Shown here: positions 18,948-28,289 of the stretch, one piece after another
Position numbering within the stretch: the first letter of the stretch is position 1
Layout of the letters: each line of letters begins with the position of its first letter
DNA from: Proteromonas lacertae
Taxonomy: Eukaryota; Sar; Bigyra; Opalinata; Proteromonadidae
Direction: 5' to 3'
DNA length: 28,289 nt
Assembly: GCA_002245135.1 (NCBI GenBank)
Contig: NGBS01001229.1
Location: 1-28,289 of the forward strand
Made by a program: the position numbers and the translations under genes
The notes under the pieces: generated by a model
The model's database searches: none
Told to the model about the DNA's origin: nothing
What the model saw: only the letters and a program-made list of their open reading frames with translations

Positions 18948-19804
18948 ATGGAGGATGAATTGAATAGTAAAAAAGAGGATCTAGATAAAACCAAGGAGGA
19001 TTTGGAAAATGAGTTAAATGATTTGAAAAAACAGCTGAATCAAAGTAATGAAGAAAAAGTAGAGTTGAAAGTCAATGTTCAAGAAATATCAAAAGAAAAA
19101 GATAACATAATTCAAGAATTAGAATCAGTTAGAAAATAAAATACTTCATTAAGTAAAGAAAAAGAAGAACTGAATATTAAAATAACAGATGCATATAAAG
19201 AATTTGGACAGAAAATAACTATGTTAAATATTCAAAATGGTTCCTTAAAAGATCAAAATGAAGAGTTAAACCAAAAAATAAGTTCATTGGAAGAAGTGAA
19301 TAGAATTCTAGCAAAGAGAAATGATGAATGTGAAACAGAAAATAAAATGATGGCTAATGAAAGGGATATAGCTAAAAAAAAGAATGATGCATTAAATAAT
19401 AAAATTAGTGATCTAAGAAGCCAAATAGAAAAATTAATAAAGAAAAAGAAAGTATCAATATACAATTGAAAAAAGAAAGAGATATGATAGTTAATGAAAG
19501 AGAAGAATTAACAAATAAGAATAAATCACTTGAAGAAGATAATGCTTCATTAGAAGAAAAAAATAGCAATATGACTAAAATATTGATTGAAATCGAAGAG
19601 GAAAATAAAAGTATGAAAAGTGAATTTGACAAATTAAACATAATTGTCAATAATTTGAATTTATTAATTGATTATTTAAAAAAGGAAATAGATGAATTAA
19701 AAAATAAAAATACCAAAAATAAAAAGCAATTAGAAGATATAGAACAATATACTACTTATATATCAAATTTATCAGATACTAACAATATTCAAATAACAGT
19801 ATAA
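18948..19804 (+). CDS. Coiled-coil protein with in-frame stop and one shift
   Basis: Nearly the whole frame is Glu/Lys/Leu/Asn-rich heptads (MEDELNSKKEDLDKTKEDL and on). An in-frame TAA interrupts at 19137-19139 (ESVRK*NTSLSKEKEELN), with the coiled coil resuming in the same frame. A one-base shift at an A run (19439-19441) then joins EKLIKK to EKESINIQLKKERDM. The end is SNLSDTNNIQITV with TAA at 19802-19804. About 285 residues if restored. The TAA is one substitution from GAA, so it could be a nonsense mutation or an error. No intron seen. Function unknown; a structural or tethering role is typical of such sequences. Confidence 0.5.
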
Positions 19805-19845
19805 TCATTATATTTTTATTTTATATTTTCTAATAGTTTTTTTTA

Positions 19846-20025
19846 ATGAATTGTGAAGAAGAAAATAAATATACACCAATAGTTGGGAAAATCAAGAAAA
19901 TATTGGTATATATATATATATATATGAAGAGTAATATAATTTAGATTGATTTGATTGTAATTACTAAAAGAATAGCTATAACAAAGTCTATTCAATTTAA
20001 AAATTTGATTACATTCGCAGTATAA
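19846..20025 (+). CDS. Possible 46-residue spliced protein
   Basis: Exon 1 19846-19905 (MNCEEENKYTPIVGKIKKIL), a 39-nt GTATAT...TTTAG intron (19906-19944), exon 2 19945-20025 (IDLIVITKRIAITKSIQFKN, then LITFAV and TAA). The splice signals and phase fit the local rule, but the ORF is short and unrecognised, and could be chance. Confidence 0.25.
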
Positions 20026-20259
20026 TATCTTTATGGTTATTATTTATTTATAATAATAGGATTGTTTTGAGATTCTTAATAGAATAGATAATTGATTTAG
20101 ATGTATGATTTTATTTAAATGTTGATTAAATCACACTGTTAGAAGCAAAATATGATAATACTCTTTATTTAATCCAACTTCTTCAAATTCTTACCAATTT
20201 AGCATATTTGTGTTGCTATTCCTTTCTAAAGCCATTTAAAACCATAAACAAATAAATAT
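20026..20259. other. Intergenic region
   Basis: 234 bp, AT-rich, no gene seen. The 3' flank of the long coiled-coil gene is here. Confidence 0.5.
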
Positions 20260-23200
20260 TTACATTAAATCATTAGTATTTAAAGAACGACTAACTGAAT
20301 TATCTAAATATGATGATTTGGGAGTATAATCCGAAAAAGACACTCTTCCTGTTGATAGTGGGTTTTTTCTTAACCTACTTTGCATATCAGCAACTGTTTC
20401 GTGAATATTATACAGCCTTTGAGATAAATGCTTAATATCGTTTGAAGGAGATTGAATATTTGATTTATATACAACCTTCTATAAATTAATTAATAACATT
20501 AATTATAAATATACTGATTTCATCTCTTCTCTTATATTCTCAATAAGTTTTTGCATATTTTGAAGTTTATTCTCTAATCCATTATTTGACAAACTATTAT
20601 CATTGTTTTTATATATTTCGTGAAGCATTAATGTAATTTTAGATTCTAAATCTGTTATTCTATTGGCTAATAATGAGAGATTTGAATAATTTGGATTATT
20701 CACATCACATTTTATCTGTTCAATTGTACTTTCCACTTCTCTTAACCACTGTTCAATTTTAAGAGGAGAAATGGTTGGATTTGAATTGCTAAAAGTGTTT
20801 GAGTTGTGAGTAATGTAGGATGAAGATGTAGCAGTAATATTAGGTTTAATTGAACTAATATTAGATAGTTTATTATAGTAATTCAAATTATTTTTTCTCA
20901 TTTCAGTTATTTTATTGTCAATTTGTGATGTATTTAAAGCATCCTATAAAAAATAAAATATATATAAATAAATATTATAATAAAAATTAGTTAGAATTAA
21001 AAGATGAAGCTATTTTATATTAATTGTACAACTGTAATGTTTCTAGACGGAAAAAAAGAAAGAAGAATATAAAGTTTTAAATATATATTTATATATAGAA
21101 AGACAGTTATAAATACATACTTCTAATTCTCTCGATCTATTTTGATATATTTTTACTTGTTCTCTCAACTGTCTTTCTGATTTTTCATGAGTATTTCTAT
21201 TTAAAAAATATATAAACAGAGCAATATATATACTGTAGTGATTTATATTGAGAATCTAACAAATCATATCTCTTTTTATACAATTTCAAATCTGAATTCT
21301 CATGTTGTAAATTATTCAGTTGACTATATACACTTCGACATTCTTCTTTATATTGATTCAATTCTCTTTCCATATTTGACAACTTCATTGGACTGACTGC
21401 ATTATTAAGTAATTGAGATCGTAATTGTTGTACTTGTTGTTGTGTTTGTGATGTTTCATTCTCTAATCTGCTGGCTCGAGATGATTCAAACTTTAATTGG
21501 ATTCTCATATTCTCATTTTCATTCTATATTTTAATTTATTACATATATGAATATATATATACTTTTAAAGATTCATTTTCTGACATTAATTGTTTCAATT
21601 TACTATCATATTCTCTTAAAGTACTTTCATTCTCTCTTAAACTATTCTAAAAATATACAATAATACTATAATATACAGATAATACATTCTTTGTTTCAAT
21701 AGCCAATTGTGTATCATTATTCAAATTATTCAGTGTATTTTTCAGTGTTTCATTATCTAATGATAAATGATGTAATTGTGTCTCATATTCTGATATTTTG
21801 GATTTATGTTCAATAAGACTATTGGCTAATGTATTTTTATTTTCTTCAGTGATTTTTAAATCTGTAGAGAGTGTATTTACTTGATTCTATTCATATTATT
21901 ATTATGATATATATATATATAACATGATAATACTCTTAATGATTGATTTTCATTTTGTAGTACACTTAATTGTGATTCATATTCTTGTAACTTATTCTTA
22001 TGTTCTATTAAACTATTGGCCAATGTGTTTTTTGATTCTGTAGCAAAAGATGCATCATATGATAATGTATCTAATTGATTCTATTAAATTATAATTATAT
22101 ATATATATATATATATATATTCTTCAATACTTTCAGTTGTGTACAGTTAATTATCAACTGATTTTGGTTTTGTTTAGAATTATCCAATTCTTTTTTTGTT
22201 AGTGATAATTCTTTATCTAATTTCATTGAAATATGTTTTTGGGTTGAATAATTATTCTTCACTTTCTTTAATTCTTCAGATAATTGAGTATTATCTGCAC
22301 TTAACTTCATTATTTGTTGTTTACTTTCATTCAAGTTTTTACTTACTGTTTCATAATTAGATTGAAGTATATCAACATTTCTAAATCCATCTAATTTGAT
22401 TTCCAATATTCGAATTTGTTCTTTTAACTTCTCTATTTCTTCATCTTTTTCTTTTATTATATTTATATAATCAACTTGTTTTTGAACTGCTTCGTTGGAT
22501 GTAGAATACATTTCTTTCACTGTATTATCTAATCTAATATTCTCTTGTTTAGTCATCTCTAATTGATTCTGTAACATGTTTATATCATCAATATATTTCT
22601 GTACATTTCTTTGATATTCATTCTGTGAATCATTTAAAGCTCTTAAAGCTGTTTCTAATTGCTGTTGAAGATCATCTGCTGATTGTTTTGTCTAATAATA
22701 AAAATAATAATAATAAATACTTTTTCTGTTACTTGTGATAATTCATTCACTTTCTTATTATTTGTTTGTATTTGATTCTCTTTTTCATTTATTTCTTTTC
22801 TATATTTATCTATCATATCATCTTGATCTCTAATTTTTCTACTCAATTCTTCAATTGTATTTCCATAATTATTCTTCAAATTCTCAACCTTTTGGTTTAG
22901 TGTATTTATTGTCTGATCTTTTACTTGCAATTGTGATTTTATCTCTTCATTTTGTGATATTAGTGTTTGAGATTGAATATATAAATCAGGATATTGCGTT
23001 TTTAAAACATCTAAACTTGAATAAGATTGTTGAATTTCACTTATCTTTTGAGAATGAGCTGTTTCCATCACTGTTAATTGATTCTGTAAATATTTAATTT
23101 GATTTTCATATTCTACTAATTTTGTACTTTGTGATTTTTGTTCTCCAAAATATTGATATTTCAATTGAGCATATTTATCCTTCAGTTTTGTATAATCATT

Positions 23201-24222
23201 TTGAATGTTTTTTATATTCTGACTTAATTCTGTTATCTTTTTATCTGCTTCATCTTTCAATATTTTATTCATTTCTATTTCATGTTCTAATCTTATTTGC
23301 TTCTTCTCAGCTTCTATAAATTTATTCTGATAATCCAATTGAGCTGACTGTAATTGTTGTATCTGAGGAGGAATTAAATAACTATTGGAATTGGTAGTAT
23401 TAGCCGCAGTAGATGCTGAATCATTCTTTGACCTTAATTCATAGTTTAAATGATCAATTTGTCTTTCTTTTTCTATTAAATCATTACGAAGTCTTTGTAA
23501 TTCTGATTCTTGTGATGATATTGTAATATTTAATTTCTTTTTTATTCTGTCTTTAACTTCTCTTTCTGTTGATTGGATTTTTGATTGGATATCTTGTTTT
23601 TCTTTTTCCGCCTTTTCTATTGATTGATTCTAGATATTATTATTAGTTAAAAAAAGTGGTTTTATACTAATTGATAATTCTCTTTTTCTAGAGAAGCTAT
23701 TTGATTTTGATATCTTTCAATATCTTTCTTTAAATTGGATAATTCTGTTGAATATTGTCTAATTGATTCATTTGATTGCATTATTGTAGTTTTAGCTTGA
23801 TTTGATATTTGTTTTACAGCCTAAATTATAGAGAAATAAAAGTGTAAATAATATATAAATATACATCATGTTGTCTCATTACGTCTTGTTCTAAAGATGA
23901 ATGCAGTTGTTTTGTATCATTCAATTCTTTCTTTAGTGATTCTATTTCTTTTTTATATCTCTATTTAATAGATAAGAATAAAAATGTCTTAATACTTCTT
24001 TTTCTCTATTGTCCCACTCCTTTTCCCTTTTTGTTGTTTCTAAATCAACTGATAAGGTTTTGTTAAGATTTTTGTATTCTGATATTTTCTCTGTTTTACT
24101 TCTTAATTCTGATTTTAGTTGTTCTATTGCCATTAGTAAAGATTGACTATTAAATAAAATAATTACCATTAATACTTATTGGTGGATGGTTCACTGTAGT
24201 TAGTTACAGTTCTTTCAACACT
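20260..24222 (-). CDS. Long coiled-coil protein (at least 14 coding exons; N-terminus unresolved)
   Basis: Exons: 24222-24176, 24146-23996, 23960-23865, 23820-23668, 23629-22721, 22691-22131, 22080-21934, 21886-21686, 21646-21563, 21523-21234, 21196-21121, 20943-20515, 20478-20260. All joins keep frame without any indel; about 1,150 residues. The sequence is almost entirely Gln/Asn/Glu/Leu heptads, ending in an ordered, less helical tail (IEQWLREVESTIEQIK; then PSNDIKHLSQRLYNIHETV and a Ser-rich end, stop TAA 20262-20260). One intron, 20944-21120 (177 nt), is far longer than the rest. Two adjacent exons encode related repeats. The exon at 24176-24222 has no ATG; a 28-nt intron (24223-24250) precedes it, so the first exon lies upstream, or translation starts at MAIEQLKSEL within 24146-23996. 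Likely structural (centrosomal, Golgi or cytoskeletal), unproven. Confidence 0.7.
20944..21120 (-). other. Unusually long intron (177 nt)
   Basis: Begins GTATGTATTT and ends TTTTTTATAG on the minus strand. It is three or more times longer than the other introns and may hold an alternative exon or a small RNA, but I see no recognisable RNA structure. Confidence 0.6.
21686..22080 (-). repeat. Two consecutive exons encoding a duplicated coiled-coil module
   Basis: Exon 22080-21934 (49 residues, starting NQLDTLSYDASF) and exon 21886-21686 (67 residues, starting NQVNTLSTDLKI) share NTLANSLIEHK with K-x-x-EYE-x-QL after it. Both are flanked by phase-0 introns. Exon 23629-22721 and others also begin with NQ or N. 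This points to exon duplication. Confidence 0.7.
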
Positions 24223-24250
24223 CTATGAAAGAATGAAAAGACAAATATAC

Positions 24251-24410
24251 TATTGCTTGATTTGCAAATACTCTTATTTTTATAATTTCATTATAAAACA
24301 CTAATAAGACAGTATATGTTTTATCTAATTTTCAAAAAATAATTAATATAAAAGAATTATTTAAATTTATTATATAAAATAATATATGTTTCTGTATTTT
24401 TTCCTATATT
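24251..24410. other. Region between HMG-box and coiled-coil genes
   Basis: 160 bp, very AT-rich. It should contain the missing first exon or 5' UTR of the coiled-coil gene. In the frame required by the 24223-24250 intron there is no ATG before a TAG. Confidence 0.4.
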
Positions 24411-26195
24411 TTATATAAAATAATCATTAATTAAGGATAGAAAATCGTTGTTATCATCATCCAAACAATTACTAACAAATGAGTTTTCTCTATCATTTCT
24501 AACATTATCTATATTCTCAATTGGATATATTTTTTCTTCCACATCATATTCATTACACCTATCAGAGTTTAACTTTCTACATTTAACTTGATAATCATTT
24601 TCATCATCCTCATGTCTACGTTTATTAGAATTTGAATCTGATAATTCTTCTATTTCTTCTTTCTTTTTAATTTCAATAATTTCTCTATATTCTATGTAAT
24701 TGTTTTGATCTTCAACTCTTTTAGGAAGGTATTTAATTACATTATCATTAATGAGTGTTAAATTTTCTTTGTTTAATTTTACATAACATTTTTTCTTTAA
24801 TCTGATGATTTCTTCATCACTATCATAAATTTTATCATAAAATTCATTGTAGATTATTTCTCCTATTTTATCAGGATTAACATTTGGATGAGAAGAAAAC
24901 AACTTACTAAATCTTTCATGATAGTACATAACAAAAGGTCCATTAATGTCTGTATCTCCTTTTTTCTGATGATCAGAAAATATTTGTTTAAAATGACATA
25001 CCTTACTCACTAATTCTTCCCTTTTTATAAAGTCCTTCTCTTCATTTACTATAAAACAGAATTTATCATAAGGATTTTTAAATTCTGGTTTTTCTAAAAG
25101 TAGTCCATATTTTTCATCATTAAATCTAATCCTATCAATGTATGCATACATTTCATATCGATGTATTTCATCATAAGTTTCTAACTTCCATCTTTCACCA
25201 ATAAATTTTGATATTTCATCTTTAGTATATACTTCATTTTGATTTGTATAGTATTCTTCAACAGAACATCTGATATCTTTTGAGTAGAGGTTGTAAGCAG
25301 AATATTTGTTTCTTATCATCTTTTCTCTTCTTGCTGCTTTTGATACTGTCTATAATATAATTATAATGTATTTAAAATACTTTAATTGAAGTTGGAAATG
25401 GTAGAAATGTAAATCTTAATTTGTACTCTTTTATAAATACTACCATAATTATCAAAATTAACTAATATTTCTGGATTCATTTCATACTTTTCACATTCTT
25501 CTTCATGAACAAAACATGTCAAATCTTTGAAAGTATAATTCTTACATTTTCCATTTAATAATTCTACATCGTATATGGAGTGTTCTCTGCCTCTGATGAA
25601 AATAAGCATTAATTTAGAATCTTTAGAAATTACATCTTCTTGATTGAATTGCTTGGTTGATCCTACTCTTAGTAATATCTGTCTTATATTTTCATCATAT
25701 TTTCTATTTATATCTAAAAAGATTTAACAACCAACCATCAAAATATAGTTTAATGCGAGGAACCTATATGATGATAAACATTATAAATCTATACCTCATT
25801 TACCAAATAGCAATACAGATATAAACCATCATCTAACTTTTATCTCTACAATAATCAGTAAAAACAACATTTTCACCATCGCTTAAAATAACCTCATAGT
25901 TATTATTATTTTTCAATTCTTTGAACTATAGTAATATATTATTGATATGAAATATACATTTGTTTATATAATCTATCATTAGTATATCGCCTGTAAGAAA
26001 TTTGTAATGGATCGTATTTTCACAAATTTCTGGATATAATTGCTCATTTGAGGTATAATTGCTGCTTGAGTGAGTAATAATAAATTAGAACTCTGCCATT
26101 TGATGAGAATCCTATTTTTCCGTGTAGGATCGACATTCACCTTAAATATTATCGATAAAAATAAATACTTCGTCTCCATCAAAACTTATAACCAT
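24411..26195 (-). CDS. HMG-box protein
   Basis: Last exon 25349-24411, a 31-nt intron 25380-25350, upstream exons to about 26195. The HMG box starts near MIRNKYSAYNLYSKDIR and continues EISKFIGERWKLETYDE and YEMYAYIDRIRFNDEK, matching the P-x-SAY-x-L-F and GERWK...Y...A..D..RY pattern. A long acidic/Lys-rich tail includes NSNKRRHEDD (possible NLS). Before the box is about 200 residues of unknown folding (EELKN...YEVILSDGENVVF; RQILLRVGSTKQFNQEDV; FDNYGSIYKEYKLRFTFLPF). One-base shifts: 25429-25432 (T4), 25716-25720 (A5), 25838-25841 (T4), all in homopolymers. Introns 25764-25794 and about 25927-25957. The 5' part (25960-26195, MVISFDGDEVFIFIDN) is uncertain. Expected to bind DNA in the nucleus. 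Confidence 0.65.
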
Positions 26196-27001
26196 ACCAT
26201 TCTTTCTTGCCTGCACTATTGAAGTGAGATAGGATATCAATGTGTATCTTCTCTTTTTTGATGATGTGAATGAGTAAATGGTACATTTCTATGAAGGTAT
26301 AAAAATAAAAGAGATACTAATAAGGTGTTTTTTGAAAAGCTGAAGTAAAAAATGAGAGTATTGACAAGCCGTTATCAAGCTTTTGCTAAAATGAAAAATT
26401 TTCATTCATATTGTTATATTTATAACATCTTCATTTCCGCATACATTCATTTATCCTATTTCTCATTTACTTAAACTGTTAAATATACTTTTATATGATA
26501 ACACTTATATTGCTTATATTTTCACAGAAATAAACCAAATCATCGACACAACTCATGCATCATGGATATACATATATATTCATCATTTGTTTATAACAAA
26601 TGTAAAGGACTTTAAGATACTTATATCCAGTATATTCATTGGAAAAAAATGCATAATCCACAGCATATGTTATTAATAATATTTATAATATCACTAGAGT
26701 ATAAAGTAGACAAAACACAAATATAAAAGAACAATCACTTTAATAATCTCAAATTTTGTATAATATTCTATAGATCTGTTTGTAAGTTTGCATTTCGTTG
26801 GATATTGTTTCTTCCTTCTTTTTCTATTATAAAAATGAAAATGTAAATAGTTTGGCTTGATAAATCATTTTTAAATATAAAAAATACTATGAAAAATATT
26901 ACTAATCTTTGTTAGGAAATTCACATTTGAATTAAACAAGCATAATAAAAATCAAATTCAAAATAAAAATAAAATAATTACTGATTGATTTGTTATTATT
27001 A
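26196..27001. other. Largest gene-free stretch
   Basis: 806 bp of AT-rich DNA. A 40-codon ORF at 26352-26474 (+, MRVLTSRYQAFAKMKNFHSY...) is present but unsupported. An AAGCTT hexamer at about 26378 resembles the motif at 18209. I see no tRNA, repeat or conserved gene. Confidence 0.4.
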
Positions 27002-28289
27002 TTAAACTGAATGAATATTATCAATATTTAACAATTCTATGTTAATTTCATTTATTATCTCTACATAATTCATTATATAATCACTTACTATAAATTTACC
27101 ATAAAATAAACAATATATCGAATATATTGGTATTAGCATAATAAAAAACACTATTATTCTGGGAATGACGTTGTTAAAGAATAGCAAGATACAAATTGAA
27201 AATATATATGACAATATTCCTAATAAATAGCTATTACTTTTATCTTTTTCACATTCTTTTATTCCTTCATGTAATATCATTTTAGCTTTATCTAATGTAG
27301 TACAACACTTTTATAATTATATTGATTAAACTGATGATTATTTACTATGCTTGTTGGACAAGTAGTTTTATTATAATTATTATTATTGTCATTATATTTA
27401 ATATATTGAAATGTTCCACTAATTCCAACATGATCAGATATATTGTAACCTTCCAAAGTATGATAATTTTCATAGCCACAATCATATATATTCCATTCAC
27501 CTATATTCATTTCATTTCTTTCATTTATATATTTGGAATATAATAAATAGTCTATTCTTATTGGTTGTTGTTTTTCATTCTTATATGTATTGTCATTTGT
27601 ATTGAATGTTGTACTTGATAAATAATCATTTTCTATTCATAATAATAATAATAATAATAATTTATACTATTACTATTACATTCATTCCAACCATCATAAA
27701 AATTAGGTAATAAATCTTTCAATAATGAATATGTTATTTCGTTCTTTTGACTGTTTAAATCACCTACTAATATCACTAATGGACTTTTTGCTGTTGATTT
27801 TATGAATTTATTAATTCATACATCTGACTTACTCTACATGGTAAATAATCTAAACGATCTTTACCATAACATGCATGTAAGTGAGTTATATAGATTTCTA
27901 TATCTCCTTCATAACTGTGTAGTTTACAATATCCTACTCCTTTGCTACCATAATAATCACTATGCTCCAGATGGGAATTCCATTAATATTGAAACTGTGA
28001 TACATTGTCTTTATTATTGGAAGTTTTGAAATATCATCATACCACTACCATGTACACGAGGGAATGGAACTCCCTATACCTGGACTGAAGTGATATGAGC
28101 TAACATAGCTCGTATTCTCACATACATGTAATAATTCTTCACGATCTGTCTCACTCCACACTTCAATCAGAACGACTATGTCGTAACATTGACTAGACAG
28201 AATCTCTTTAATTTTGTGGAATCTTTCTTTCAAATCTTTCCCAATAATTGGAACTCCCCATGTATTTTGATAGAATATAGAAAAACGTC
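27002..28289 (-). CDS. Neutral sphingomyelinase (SMPD2-type EEP phosphodiesterase), 5' end cut off
   Basis: Exons 28289-27668 and 27632-27002, intron 27667-27633 (GTATAAATTATTATT...AATAG). The reading starts inside the family's NTWG motif (FYQNTWGVPIIGKDLKERF), so only a few N-terminal residues are missing. Key segments: YDIVVLIEVW (the Glu is a Mg2+ ligand; usual LQEVW), VHGSGMMIF, NGIPHLEHSDYYGSKGVGY, YITHLHACYG, VILVGDLNSQ (Asp and Asn), RIDYLLYS, ISDHVGISG (catalytic SDH). Two C-terminal membrane helices (LLGILSYIFSICILLFF; IIVFFIMLIPIYSIYCLFYG) are typical of nSMase1. The enzyme hydrolyses sphingomyelin to ceramide and phosphocholine at cytosolic membrane faces. One-base shifts at 28072-28074 (G3), 27973-27975, 27804-27806 and 27309-27312, all homopolymers; frames match the family on both sides. 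Confidence 0.85.

Noticed and set aside
19137-19139. Reassigned stop codons (TAA/TAG as Gln)
   Set aside because: Conserved genes (HIT, small Cys protein, nSMase, lipase-J) end properly at TAA or TGA, and only two isolated in-frame stops were seen.
26352-26474. Small plus-strand ORF starting MRVLTSRYQAFAKMKN
   Set aside because: No splice partner, no recognisable motif, and common in length for chance ORFs in this DNA.
26196-27001. tRNA or other structured RNA gene
   Set aside because: No cloverleaf-like GC stems or GGTTCGA-type T-loop seen here or elsewhere by eye.

Overview
The window comes from a small, AT-rich nuclear genome of a unicellular eukaryote. The evidence is about 15 protein genes on both strands, intergenic gaps often under 200 bp, and very many tiny spliceosomal introns (mostly 25-60 nt) that almost all begin GTAT and end AG. 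The standard code fits: genes end in TAA, TAG and TGA. I cannot place the lineage more narrowly. I saw no tRNA, rRNA, transposon or CRISPR array.

Layout, left to right: the tail of an unidentified gene (+, 3-287); a ZC2HC1-type zinc-finger protein (-, 395-2115) holding one intron that looks U12-type; a pseudokinase-LRR protein (+, 2185-4920) converging on a second degenerate kinase (-, 4976-5793); a small RS-rich protein (+, 5806-6203); two neighbouring P-loop proteins resembling Crinkler/RHS NTPases, the first with two SPRY-like domains (+, 6467-9835 and 9872-11158), followed by a SPRY-like remnant; a 43-residue Cys-rich protein (+, 11647-11808); a secreted GT-A-like protein (-, 11949-12731); a HIT protein (-, 12883-13325); a 12-exon class-3 lipase/J-domain/EF-hand fusion (-, 13458-17032); a multi-pass membrane protein (+); a receiver-like protein (+); a coiled-coil protein (+); a long many-exon coiled-coil protein (-, 20260-24222); an HMG-box protein (-, 24411-26195); and a neutral sphingomyelinase running off the right edge (-, 27002-28289).

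About twenty single-base frame shifts interrupt otherwise convincing genes, nearly all at short homopolymers and in both directions. I read most as sequence errors rather than pseudogenes. They are common in 0-11 kb and 24-28 kb. They are absent from the lipase-J and long coiled-coil genes, where every exon joins in phase.

Most promising observations: the lipase_3/J/EF-hand architecture, the candidate AT-AA minor-class intron, and the SPRY plus CRN/RHS-type NTPase pair. The genes show no common pathway. This is a gene-dense stretch with a locally expanded accessory family at 6.4-11.5 kb.
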